From Gramella jeungdoensis (GTDB taxonomy: Bacteria > Bacteroidota > Bacteroidia > Flavobacteriales > Flavobacteriaceae): a stretch of 64,000 nt of DNA. Shown piece by piece: positions 41,797-50,510 of this stretch; positions within the stretch are counted from its first letter, which is position 1; every line of letters begins with the position of its first letter. The stretch covers positions 806,001 through 870,000 of the forward strand of contig NZ_JAMSCK010000001.1 of the NCBI RefSeq assembly GCF_023805255.1, in the 5' to 3' direction. The notes below the pieces were generated by a model. It had not been told where the DNA came from, did no database searches, and saw only the letters and a list, made by a program, of their open reading frames with translations. The position numbers and the translations under genes were made by a program.

Positions 41797-43497
41797 ATGA
41801 AAACTCTGAAATATTTTAGCTTTGCACTTTTTTCTTTGCTTGCTTTTGAAGGAGTGGCACAATATCCCGAAATCCCCGAAGAGCTGCAGGCCGAGACTGA
41901 TGCCCGAATGGCAGAGGAGGAAGAAAGATTACAGGAATTATGGAAGACTCAAGTTTATCCTATTGTTAGGGAAGAAGCTAAAGAAGGACGTCCTTATCTA
42001 CCATGGGCCTCTTATCCCGGTGACTTTATAAAGGCTGATATTCCGGCTTTCCCTGGCGCAGAAGGAGGTGGTTCCTTTACTCCGGGAGGAAGAGGTGGGA
42101 AAGTTTATGTAGTGTCCAGCCTGGCCGATAGTGGTCCTGGAACCCTAAGGGAAGCCTGTGAAGCTGGCGGAGCCCGAACTATCGTTTTTAACGTTGCAGG
42201 GATCATTCAACTGGAAAAGCCTATAAGTATCAGGGCGCCTTATGTTACTATTGCCGGACAAACAGCTCCGGGTGACGGGGTTTGTGTAGCTGGTGAAACT
42301 TTTAAAATTGACACTCATGATGTGATTGTACGCCATATGCGTTTCCGTAGAGGTGCTACCGATGTTACAAGGCGGGATGACGCCCTTGGAGGTTCTCCCA
42401 TGGGAAATGTAATCATAGATCATGTTTCGGCCAGCTGGGGACTCGATGAAAATATGTCCCTTTACAGGAACATGTTCAAAGCGAACAAGAATTCAGATCG
42501 TGAAAAACTCCCAACTTCAAACCTTACCATTCAGAACAGTATTTCTTCTGAAGGACTCGACACTTATAACCATGCTTTTGGCAGTACCATTGGAGGTTTG
42601 AACAGCACCTTTGTTCGTAACCTGTGGGCAAATAATATTTCAAGAAATCCATCAGTTGGAATGTATGGTAGCTTTAATTTTGTAAATAATGTGTTGTTTA
42701 ACTGGTGGAACCGCTCTATAGATGGCGGCGATTATCGCTCCATGTTCAACATCATAAACAATTACTTTAAGCCCGGACCGATTACTCCTAAGGATGAACC
42801 AATCAGTTATCGTATTCTAAAGCCTGAGTCTGGTTATCTAGACCCCAAAACCTACGGTAGAGCCTATGTAGCGGGAAACTACCTAGAAGGAAATCCAAAG
42901 GTTACCCAGGATAACTGGAATGGCGGAGTACAACTTGAAGATACGCCGACAGAAGAGGAAAAGCAACGTTTTGAATATATCAGACAGGAAAAAATGTTCC
43001 CAATTCAAAATGTGTATATCATGTCGGCCCAAAAAGCTTACGATTTTGTCCTTGATAATGCCGGAGCTACACTTCCAAAGAGGGATGCGGTAGATAAGCG
43101 TGTTATTGAAAACGTAAGAACCGGGAAGATAAATGCGCCTGACGGACTCGAAACAGAGATCGGTACTGAATTCATTAATCGCAGACTACCGGCAGATTCC
43201 TATAAAAAGGGAATCATTACAAGACCTGAACAGGTAGGTGGTTATCCCGAATATAATGGAAAGCCCTATAAGGACTCTGATAAGGATGGAATGCCTGATG
43301 CCTGGGAAAAGAAATACGGGTTAGACCCTAATGATCCCTCAGATGCTGCAAAGGATATGAATGCTAGCGGATATACCAATATTGAAAAATATATCAATGG
43401 AATAGATCCTACCAAAGAGGTAGACTGGACCAATCTTGAGAACAATGTTGATACTTTGGCCAAACTAAAAAATGGATTGGAACCATTTAAGAAGTAA
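41797..43497 (+). CDS. PL1-family pectate lyase, exported (paralogue of 37823)
   Basis: A 566-residue exported pectate lyase with signal peptide MKTLKYFSFALFSLLAFEGV. As in the protein at 37823, a charged helical stretch of about 60 residues leads into the beta-helix at IPAFPGAEGGGSFTPGGRGG. Key segments are RAPYVTIAGQTAPGDG, RHMRFRRGA, VIIDHVSASWGLDENMS and NNYFKPGPI. The C-terminal repeat is DSDKDGMPDAWEKKYGLDPN. The same gene order (lyase, then DUF3826) occurs with the next gene 9 bases downstream. It would cut homogalacturonan-type backbone by beta-elimination in the periplasm or outside the cell. Confidence 0.9.
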   Translation: MKTLKYFSFALFSLLAFEGVAQYPEIPEELQAETDARMAEEEERLQELWKTQVYPIVREEAKEGRPYLPWASYPGDFIKADIPAFPGAEGGGSFTPGGRGGKVYVVSSLADSGPGTLREACEAGGARTIVFNVAGIIQLEKPISIRAPYVTIAGQTAPGDGVCVAGETFKIDTHDVIVRHMRFRRGATDVTRRDDALGGSPMGNVIIDHVSASWGLDENMSLYRNMFKANKNSDREKLPTSNLTIQNSISSEGLDTYNHAFGSTIGGLNSTFVRNLWANNISRNPSVGMYGSFNFVNNVLFNWWNRSIDGGDYRSMFNIINNYFKPGPITPKDEPISYRILKPESGYLDPKTYGRAYVAGNYLEGNPKVTQDNWNGGVQLEDTPTEEEKQRFEYIRQEKMFPIQNVYIMSAQKAYDFVLDNAGATLPKRDAVDKRVIENVRTGKINAPDGLETEIGTEFINRRLPADSYKKGIITRPEQVGGYPEYNGKPYKDSDKDGMPDAWEKKYGLDPNDPSDAAKDMNASGYTNIEKYINGIDPTKEVDWTNLENNVDTLAKLKNGLEPFKK

Positions 43498-43505
43498 GCC
43501 ATAAA

Positions 43506-44204
43506 ATGAATAATTGCATTAATTTAAAGAGCAGATCTTTAGGTGATTTGAAACCTGAAAATCTGCTCTTCCTATTAGTTATCTTTCTGGGAACGGTATC
43601 TTTTAAAGGTGCGATTGCCCAGGAGAATAATGCCGGTCATCAGGAGTTTGCCTCCAGCATATTAAACAGAATGAGGTTTAGTGAGAGCGATAAGACAACC
43701 AGACTTATAAAAGCTACAGTGCTCTATCTTGACGAACTGGAAGTGATTCTGGAACAGAGAAGGCTGTCATTGAATGCTATTGAAAATAGTTATAACGACG
43801 GATCAAAAACCCGGGATTCTTTGATCGTTAAAGCCTATGAGATTGCAAGAGATAGATACCTTCCTTTAAAAAGAAAATATGTTGATCAGCTTGAAGAAGA
43901 TCTAACGCCGTATCAGGTTGAGCGGGTCAAAGACGGTTTAACCCATGATGCCTTGCCCAATTTTCATGCAATGTATCTGGAAATTGTTTCCGCATTAAAA
44001 CCAGCTGAAAAATCCCATATCCTTGCCTTACTGGTTGAAGGCAGGGAAAATGCCATGCTGGCAATCGATAAGGAAGGACAAAACCAATGGTGGGATAAAT
44101 ATCGTGGAATAATTAACAATTATATTGCTTCTCAGGGCCACGATTTTGGAAAACTTAGCAAAGCCTGGGATAAAGCAAACCCGGAAAAGGAATGGGTACA
44201 CTGA
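43506..44204 (+). CDS. Stand-alone DUF3826-domain protein, exported
   Basis: A 232-residue protein with a hydrophobic segment ending FKGAIAQ, probably a signal peptide with a long charged lead. The rest is mainly helical and matches the N-terminal domain of the lyase at 39628. Shared positions are LT-x2-QV-x2-VKDG-x-T, LVE-x-RE-x-AM, WW-x-KY-x-G-x-INNY and a closing W. No catalytic triad or metal site is obvious; conserved Glu, Arg, Trp and Asn residues could form one. It lies 9 bases after a PL1 gene, so lyase and DUF3826 are linked both by fusion and by adjacency. The function is unknown; a role in binding or processing oligogalacturonide products is a guess. Confidence 0.8.
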   Translation: MNNCINLKSRSLGDLKPENLLFLLVIFLGTVSFKGAIAQENNAGHQEFASSILNRMRFSESDKTTRLIKATVLYLDELEVILEQRRLSLNAIENSYNDGSKTRDSLIVKAYEIARDRYLPLKRKYVDQLEEDLTPYQVERVKDGLTHDALPNFHAMYLEIVSALKPAEKSHILALLVEGRENAMLAIDKEGQNQWWDKYRGIINNYIASQGHDFGKLSKAWDKANPEKEWVH

Positions 44205-44341
44205 TCAAATAGGCATCGATATATTTCTAATTCCCATGGGAGCAGTATGTACAGGATGGATGAATGCAATCATTGATGTATTTTGTGATCTGAAATATAT
44301 CTAAAATCTATCTAGATAGCAGAAACACAATAGTATACTGA
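44205..44341 (+). other. 137-base gap with a 12-base palindrome
   Basis: This gap separates the lyase/DUF3826 group from the next enzyme block. It contains a perfect palindrome, CTATCTAGATAG (44308-44319), 23 bases before the next ATG. It has only imperfect matches to the TAnnTTTG promoter element (for example TATATTTC near 44220). I see no convincing terminator or promoter, but the palindrome could be an operator. Confidence 0.35.
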
Positions 44342-47300
44342 ATGAAATTTCAAAGCAGCATCGTTATTCTTTTTATCTTTTTTATTGCCGGTTTAAATCT
44401 GCAGGCACAGCAGAATTATCCTGATATTGGAAGAGATGAAAACGGGCATATTACCTACATTACCGATAAACTAGGCAATAAAATCCCTGATTTTTCTTAT
44501 AGCGGTTATAAATTGTCTTCAGAAAGCATCCCAGCTGTACTCACCAAAATAACCGTTTCTCCGGTGGATGGTGACGCTACTAAAAGAATTCAGCAAGCGG
44601 TAGATTATGTTTCTGGTTTGAAACCGAATAATAATGGCTTTCGGGGCGCGGTTGTTCTGGAACCCGGAACTTTTAATATTGAAGGTACTATCTATTTGAA
44701 TAAATCGGGAGTGGTACTGCGTGGTTCGGGAAATACAACTGATGCAGATGGAACTGTACTTTTAGGTACCGGAGTTAAAAGGGAAGCCATGATAAGGATT
44801 CTCGGAAAAAAGGACATCCGTATCACTGATACTCTTAAACTGGCTAATGACTTCATACCGCTGGGAGCCAGATCAATTAACATCTCTTCGGAAAAACTGC
44901 AGTCTTGCGACAAGATTTTTATACAAAAAAAACTTGAACAGCACTGGCTGGACACTCTTCAGATGAATAATTTTGGAGGAGAGACCGGCTGGATTGGCTG
45001 GAAGCCAGAAGACTGGGATATAAGCTGGGACCGGGAAATAATTAAAACAGAGTCAGGGATAACAGAACTTAGTGCACCGCTTAGTATGAGCCTGAACCCC
45101 AAAGAAGACAGCCTGTATGTTTTAAAATATGAATGGCCGGGAAGAATAGAAAACTCAGGAGTAGAGAATCTTAAAATAAAATCAGAATACAATAAAGATA
45201 ATCCTAAGGATGAACAACATCGATGGCTTGGTGTTTCGGTAGAAAATGCCAGAAACATTTGGGTACGGCGTGTGAATTTTGAAAATATGGCCGGTGGGGC
45301 CGTACATATTATCAAAACGGGGAGCCAGGTTACAGTGGAGGATTGTATTTCAGAACATCCTGTATCTGAAATAGCTGCTTACAGGAGACATACTTTTTAT
45401 ACCGAAGGTCAGCAAACTCTTTTTCAGCGATGCTATTCAGAATATGGCTATCACGATTTTGCCGTTGGCGGTTACGGAACTGCGGGACCCAACACCTTTG
45501 TGCAATGTGAAGCTTATATGCCATATAGTTTTAGCGGGGCAATTGGAAGCTGGGCCACAGGAATCCTTTTTGATGTGGTGAATATAGATGGCGAAGCACT
45601 TAGTTTAAGCAACCAGGGACAGTTATTAAGAGGTTCTGGCTGGACGGCTGCCAATTCGGTAGTTTGGGAAAGTTCGGCCTCAAAAATGGAAGTGCCGAGT
45701 CCCCCTACGGCTCAGAACTGGGCTTTTGGGGTATGGGGCCAGTATTCCGGGAATGGTCACTGGAAAGAAGTGAACAGCCATATTAATCCCAGAAGTCTAT
45801 TTTATGCCCAGCTGGATAAACGCTTTGAAAAGCTTCCGCTAGATCCTGATATTCTAGAGATTGGGTCAGAACCTTCTTCCAGTCCTACTTTAGAAGCAGC
45901 TGAAGAACTCACCCAGGAGGCGGAAACTGAACTCACTAGTTTAAAGGAATGGATAAGTAAGGTAGATGAACGAAGACCGTTGGAATTCGATTCAGAAAAA
46001 GCACTGAGCTATGAGAAGCTTAAACAGCAGCCGGAAGAAACTTCTGAAAAAAAGAAAAATTCAGTCGTTTCTTTCAAAAATGGGATTCTGAGTTTCAAGA
46101 ATGACCTACTTGCGGGAAACCATAGAAATGTGATGTGGTGGCGCGGAAGCCTCAGAGATGAGGACGTTCAAAAATCCAGTCCGCACATCACCCGTTTTGC
46201 ACCCGGAAAGAGAGGAAGAGGATTAACCGATAACCTGGATGAGACGGTCTCATACATGGTTGAAAATGACATTGTAGCCCTTAATCATAATTATGGACTG
46301 TGGTACGACCGTAGAATGGACGATCATCAGCGGGTTAGAAGGTATGATACTGATACGTGGCCACCCTTTTATGAACAGCCCTTTGCTCGTAGCGGTCAGG
46401 GGACTGCCTGGGATCATTTGAGTAAATATGATCTTACGAAATATAATACATGGTACTGGTCGCGTTTGCAAATATTTGCAGAACTGGCAGAACAGGAGGG
46501 AAAAATTTTGTTTCATCAACAGTATTTTCAGCATAATATCCTGGAGGCGGGTGCGCACTGGTCGAGTTCTCCCTGGAGGTCTGCCAATAACATTAACGAG
46601 ACGGGGTTTCCAGAGCCTCCTCCTTATGCTGGTGACAAACGCATTTTTATGGCCAGGCAGTTCTATGATGTAACGAATGAAAAACGGCGTAAGCTACATC
46701 AAGCTTATATCAGAAAATCTTTAGAGAACTTTAAAGATCAGAGCAATGTAGTTCAGTTCACCAGTGAGGAATATACCGGACCATTACATTTTATGCAGTT
46801 CTGGGTAGATGAAATTAAGGCCTGGCAAGCTGAACACTCTAACGAAGCATTAATTGGTCTGAGTGCTACCAAAGATGTCCAGGATGCCATCCTGGCAGAT
46901 AAAGACCGTGCAGATGTTATTGATGTTATCGATATAAAATACTGGTATTACCGCGAGAACGGTGAAACCTATGCACCAGAAGGCGGAAAGAACCTGGCAC
47001 CTCGCCAGCATGCTAGAAAAATGGAGACCGGCAAGGAATCCAGCCGTTCTGTTTACCGGGCTATCAGGGAATATCGTGAACGATTTCCCGAAAAGGCTGT
47101 TTTCTATAACACTAACGGAGCCCCACGTTTTGGCTGGGCGCAGTTGATGGCAACTGCTTCGCTGCCTGTTATCCCGAAAGTTACCCTGGAATCCTTCTAT
47201 TCTGAAATTCCGGAAATGAGCTTCGTGGAAAATGAAGATTATAAAAGTGATAAATGGACACTTCAGAATGAGGGAAAATCCTATTTATTCTATCTCAACC

Positions 47301-47473
47301 AGATAAAAACCTTTAGTGTAGACCTTTCAGATTATAAAGGGAAATATCAGTTGTACACAATTCATCCAGAAAATGGAACTGCAACAAAGGAGGAAGTTTT
47401 AAAGGCGGGAACTATTATAAATATTGAACCGGATAATTCAGAAAAGATCTTTTTTATTGAAAAATATAAATGA
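44342..47473 (+). CDS. Large two-domain exported protein: beta-helix plus DUF6298-like barrel, candidate glycoside hydrolase
   Basis: A 1043-residue exported protein with a signal peptide ending LNLQAQ. The N-terminal half, about 65-500, is a pectin-lyase-like beta-helix: QAVDYVSG...GAVVLEPGTFNI, VSVENARNIWVRRVNFENM and a run of short strand repeats. A charged linker (about 510-570) leads into a C-terminal domain (about 585-1010) with MWWRGS, DNLDETVSYMVENDIVALNHNYG, ILFHQQYFQHNILEAGAHW, FTSEEYTGPLHFMQFW (Glu809/Glu810) and VIDVIDIKYWYY. Alternating strands with acidic or aromatic ends suggest a TIM-barrel glycosidase. It resembles proteins annotated DUF6298; I know no assigned activity. It overlaps the apiosidase gene by four bases, so it may act on the same side chain. 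Confidence 0.7.
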   Translation: MKFQSSIVILFIFFIAGLNLQAQQNYPDIGRDENGHITYITDKLGNKIPDFSYSGYKLSSESIPAVLTKITVSPVDGDATKRIQQAVDYVSGLKPNNNGFRGAVVLEPGTFNIEGTIYLNKSGVVLRGSGNTTDADGTVLLGTGVKREAMIRILGKKDIRITDTLKLANDFIPLGARSINISSEKLQSCDKIFIQKKLEQHWLDTLQMNNFGGETGWIGWKPEDWDISWDREIIKTESGITELSAPLSMSLNPKEDSLYVLKYEWPGRIENSGVENLKIKSEYNKDNPKDEQHRWLGVSVENARNIWVRRVNFENMAGGAVHIIKTGSQVTVEDCISEHPVSEIAAYRRHTFYTEGQQTLFQRCYSEYGYHDFAVGGYGTAGPNTFVQCEAYMPYSFSGAIGSWATGILFDVVNIDGEALSLSNQGQLLRGSGWTAANSVVWESSASKMEVPSPPTAQNWAFGVWGQYSGNGHWKEVNSHINPRSLFYAQLDKRFEKLPLDPDILEIGSEPSSSPTLEAAEELTQEAETELTSLKEWISKVDERRPLEFDSEKALSYEKLKQQPEETSEKKKNSVVSFKNGILSFKNDLLAGNHRNVMWWRGSLRDEDVQKSSPHITRFAPGKRGRGLTDNLDETVSYMVENDIVALNHNYGLWYDRRMDDHQRVRRYDTDTWPPFYEQPFARSGQGTAWDHLSKYDLTKYNTWYWSRLQIFAELAEQEGKILFHQQYFQHNILEAGAHWSSSPWRSANNINETGFPEPPPYAGDKRIFMARQFYDVTNEKRRKLHQAYIRKSLENFKDQSNVVQFTSEEYTGPLHFMQFWVDEIKAWQAEHSNEALIGLSATKDVQDAILADKDRADVIDVIDIKYWYYRENGETYAPEGGKNLAPRQHARKMETGKESSRSVYRAIREYRERFPEKAVFYNTNGAPRFGWAQLMATASLPVIPKVTLESFYSEIPEMSFVENEDYKSDKWTLQNEGKSYLFYLNQIKTFSVDLSDYKGKYQLYTIHPENGTATKEEVLKAGTIINIEPDNSEKIFFIEKYK

Positions 47474-48915
47474 TGAACCGAAAATTTAAATTACAAAGTC
47501 TTTGTTTTCTTATTTCAATTCTTGGAGTTATTGGCTGCCAGGAAGCTAAGAAAAATACTGATGAGAAGGAAACTGCTGAAGCAGTAGAAGATACGACTCT
47601 TACTCCTTTAAAAATTTCAGATAATCAACGCTTCTTCGCGAAGGAAGATGGGAAGCCTTTTTTCTGGCTGGGAGATACTGGTTGGCTGATGTTCAATCGC
47701 CTGGACAGGGAAGAGATCAAAAAATACATTGAAGACAGGAAGGCTAAAGACTATAATGTGATCCAGGCCATGGTGTTGCATTCACTGGACGCCGTGAACG
47801 TATATCAGGATACCGCACTTGTAGATAAAAATGTGAGTGAGCCTATTGTTACTGAAGGTTCTAAATTCAGTGATTCACTGGCTTATGACTTCTGGGATCA
47901 TATCGATTATGCAATAGAAACTGCTGAAGAACACGGAATCTATATGGCTCTTGTCCCTGTATGGGGAAATAATGTTAAGGATGGTGGGGTAACAAAGGAG
48001 CAGGCTCAGGCATATGGGAAGTTTCTTGCTGAAAGATACAAGGATACTCACAATATTATCTGGCTGAATGGAGGTGATACCTTCGGGAACGAGTATACCG
48101 ATGTATGGAACGCCCTGGGGGAATCACTGGATCAGTATAATCCTGATAAATTGATCACTTTTCATCCGCGAGGCAGACATGACTCATCAGACTGGTTCCA
48201 TGATGCCAGTTGGTTAGATTTCAATATGTTCCAGTCCGGACACCGAACATATGCCCAGGATGATACTGAAAGAAATTACGGGGAAGACAACTGGCGCTAC
48301 GTGAGAACCGACTATAATCTGAAACCTGTAAAGCCAACATTAGATGGAGAGCCTTCGTATGAAGGGATCCCATACGGGCTTCACGATACACTTCAGCCGT
48401 TCTGGAAAGCACCTGAGATAAGGCGTTATGCATACTGGTCGGTTTTTGAAGGAGCTGCGGGATTTACCTATGGTCATAGCGCTGTGATGCAAATGCATCC
48501 GGCAGGCGGAGAAACGGGGGCCTATGGTAACAAAAAAGCCTGGGACGTCGCTCTTGATGATCCAGGGGCAAAACAAATGCAATATATTAAGCAGCTGATG
48601 CTTGAGTATCCTTTTTTCAGCAGAAAGCCGGATAGCGCTTTGGTGTCGAACCAGGGAGAAAGATATGATTATATGCCGTCTACAAGTGGCGAAGGGTACT
48701 CTATGGTCTATACTTACAACGGAAGAAATATTGAGATCAACGCTCGGAATTTGAAATTTAAGGATTTCGAGGCCAGTTGGTATGATCCGCGAACCGGAGA
48801 AAAAGAGCCCGTGGAGGCCAAACCTGAAAAAGCTGGGGATATTTACACTTTTGATCCGGCTGGTGAAAAAGAAGATGGAAATGACTGGGTGCTTATCCTG
48901 GAAGAAAAAGAATAG
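47470..48915 (+). CDS. GH140 apiosidase, lipoprotein
   Basis: A 481-residue lipoprotein (ILGVIGCQEA). The TIM barrel opens with FFAKEDGKPFFWLGDTGWLMF, the DUF4038/GH140 signature, and a C-terminal beta domain of the putative collagen-binding type follows (about 385-480). Likely catalytic residues are Asp203 in WLNGGDTFGNE and Glu294 in LDGEPSYEG, the D/E pair expected for this family. GH140 enzymes cut the linkage between D-apiose and the galacturonic acid backbone of RG-II, releasing side chains. Its start overlaps the preceding gene (ATGA). It supplies the biochemical link to the RuBisCO-like protein module at 19410-24041, which could metabolise apiose. Confidence 0.82.
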   Translation: MMNRKFKLQSLCFLISILGVIGCQEAKKNTDEKETAEAVEDTTLTPLKISDNQRFFAKEDGKPFFWLGDTGWLMFNRLDREEIKKYIEDRKAKDYNVIQAMVLHSLDAVNVYQDTALVDKNVSEPIVTEGSKFSDSLAYDFWDHIDYAIETAEEHGIYMALVPVWGNNVKDGGVTKEQAQAYGKFLAERYKDTHNIIWLNGGDTFGNEYTDVWNALGESLDQYNPDKLITFHPRGRHDSSDWFHDASWLDFNMFQSGHRTYAQDDTERNYGEDNWRYVRTDYNLKPVKPTLDGEPSYEGIPYGLHDTLQPFWKAPEIRRYAYWSVFEGAAGFTYGHSAVMQMHPAGGETGAYGNKKAWDVALDDPGAKQMQYIKQLMLEYPFFSRKPDSALVSNQGERYDYMPSTSGEGYSMVYTYNGRNIEINARNLKFKDFEASWYDPRTGEKEPVEAKPEKAGDIYTFDPAGEKEDGNDWVLILEEKE

Positions 48916-48919
48916 TTTT

Positions 48920-50506
48920 ATGAATTTACAAAGTAGTACTTTGAGAAAATATATAGCAGCGATAATTTTATTATTCCCTTTATCAATTCTGGCACAGACT
49001 GACTGGATAAATATTGCTGAAAGAAGCAAAGGAAAAGGAGAATTATTGACCAAGACCATTCAGTCGGCCATAAACGAGGCCTCTGAAAAAGGAGGGGGGA
49101 CAGTCTATTTCCCAGCTGGGGATTATCTTACCGGTGCAATCCGTCTGAAAAGCAATATTACCCTGCATCTTGACGCGGGGGCGGTTTTGCGGTTTTCTGA
49201 TGATTTCAATCATTACCTGCCCTTCGTTGAAATGCGCTGGGAAGGTACGGTAATGCAGAATTTTTCTCCGCTTATTTATGCTTATGAAGTTGAGAATATT
49301 GCCATAACCGGTCGAGGAACTATCGATGGTCAGGGTAGAAAGTGGTGGTTGGAATTATATCGCATTGAAACTGCGGAAGAAAAACCGCCCAGGACTAAGT
49401 TTCAAAAAATGTGGGTAGAACAGAACAATGGGCTGGAAACCTCTGAATATTACCAGAGAACCATGAGCTGGGAATTCTTCCGTCCGCCTTTATTCCAGGC
49501 CTACAAATCTGAGAATATTCTTATCGAAGGCGTGACCATTCAGAATAGCCCATTTTGGACAGTAAATCCTGCCTTCTGTAATAATATTAGAATTACCGGA
49601 GTTACTATAACAAATCCGGAATCACCAAATACAGATGGTATTAACCCAACATCCTGTATGAATGTGCATATCTCCGACTGTCACATCAGTGTAGGTGATG
49701 ACTGTATCACTATTAAGTCCGGTCGGGATGCCGATGGAAGGAAATGGGCTACCCCAACCGAAAATGTGACTATAACCAATTGCACCATGCTAAGTGGCCA
49801 TGGGGGAGTTGTAATTGGCAGTGAGATGTCTGGTGGGATAAAGAAAGTTACAATTTCCAATTGCGTCTTTGACGGGACCGATAGAGGGATAAGATTAAAA
49901 ACTGCCCGTGGACGTGGCGGAATTGTTGAGGATATTCGCGTTTCCAATATAGTGATGAACAATATCCAGAAAGAGGCGATCATGATGAATATGTTCTATG
50001 ACAAGAATAAAGAGGTGGAACCTGTTTCGGAAAGGACACCAGTCTTCAGAAATATTCACTTTTCAGGGATCACCGGGCAGGATATCAATGTGGCGGGAAA
50101 GGTTATGGGAATAGAAGAAATGCCCGTGGAGAACATCTCATTTTCCGATATCAACTTTAAAGCTAAGGAAGGTTTCTATATTTCTGTAGCTAAAAATGTG
50201 GAATTTCATGATGTATCGGTAACCACAGAAATGGGACCTTCATTCGAGATCATCAATTCTGAAGATATTATACTGGATAACGTGGAATCTGAAGAACCTA
50301 TTGACAGCACTCCTGTTGTAAAGATCGAAAACGCCAGGAACCTGGTATTGAGTAATGCCGCAATTTTTCAGCCTTTTGACCAGTATTTCTCGGTTTCGGG
50401 AGAGAAAACAGAGAATATATTTCTTCAGAATAATATCCTCCCAGAGGTTAAGAGTCTAATGACTACAGAGAATAATGTGCCGGAAGAAGCAATCATTGAA
50501 AATTAA
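48920..50506 (+). CDS. GH28 polygalacturonase-family hydrolase, exported
   Basis: A 528-residue exported beta-helix hydrolase. I start at the ATG at 48920, which gives the signal peptide MNLQSSTLRKYIAAIILLF and lies just after the apiosidase stop; an in-frame ATG at 48782 would bury the signal inside the upstream gene. All GH28 motifs are canonical: Asn237-Thr-Asp239 in NTDGI, Asp260-Asp261 in GDDC, His294 in GHGG and Arg325-Leu-Lys327. It should hydrolyse alpha-1,4-galacturonosyl or rhamnosyl-galacturonosyl bonds. A long insertion between about 125 and 180 may shape an exo-type pocket. Its motifs are far more standard than those of the GH28 at 8514. Confidence 0.92.
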   Translation: MNLQSSTLRKYIAAIILLFPLSILAQTDWINIAERSKGKGELLTKTIQSAINEASEKGGGTVYFPAGDYLTGAIRLKSNITLHLDAGAVLRFSDDFNHYLPFVEMRWEGTVMQNFSPLIYAYEVENIAITGRGTIDGQGRKWWLELYRIETAEEKPPRTKFQKMWVEQNNGLETSEYYQRTMSWEFFRPPLFQAYKSENILIEGVTIQNSPFWTVNPAFCNNIRITGVTITNPESPNTDGINPTSCMNVHISDCHISVGDDCITIKSGRDADGRKWATPTENVTITNCTMLSGHGGVVIGSEMSGGIKKVTISNCVFDGTDRGIRLKTARGRGGIVEDIRVSNIVMNNIQKEAIMMNMFYDKNKEVEPVSERTPVFRNIHFSGITGQDINVAGKVMGIEEMPVENISFSDINFKAKEGFYISVAKNVEFHDVSVTTEMGPSFEIINSEDIILDNVESEEPIDSTPVVKIENARNLVLSNAAIFQPFDQYFSVSGEKTENIFLQNNILPEVKSLMTTENNVPEEAIIEN

Positions 50507-50510
50507 ACCC

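Noticed and set aside
44308-44319. Perfect 12-base palindrome as a definite operator
   Set aside because: Single occurrence, short and A/T-rich; reported only as part of the intergenic gap.
48782-48919. N-terminal extension of the GH28 gene from an upstream in-frame ATG
   Set aside because: It overlaps the apiosidase C-terminus by 134 bases and would put a charged, non-signal sequence before an obvious signal peptide that begins at 48920.
50475-50510. Earlier in-frame start for the GH43-like gene
   Set aside because: The extra residues are polar and lie inside the GH28 gene, while the ATG at 50511 gives a clean lipoprotein signal.
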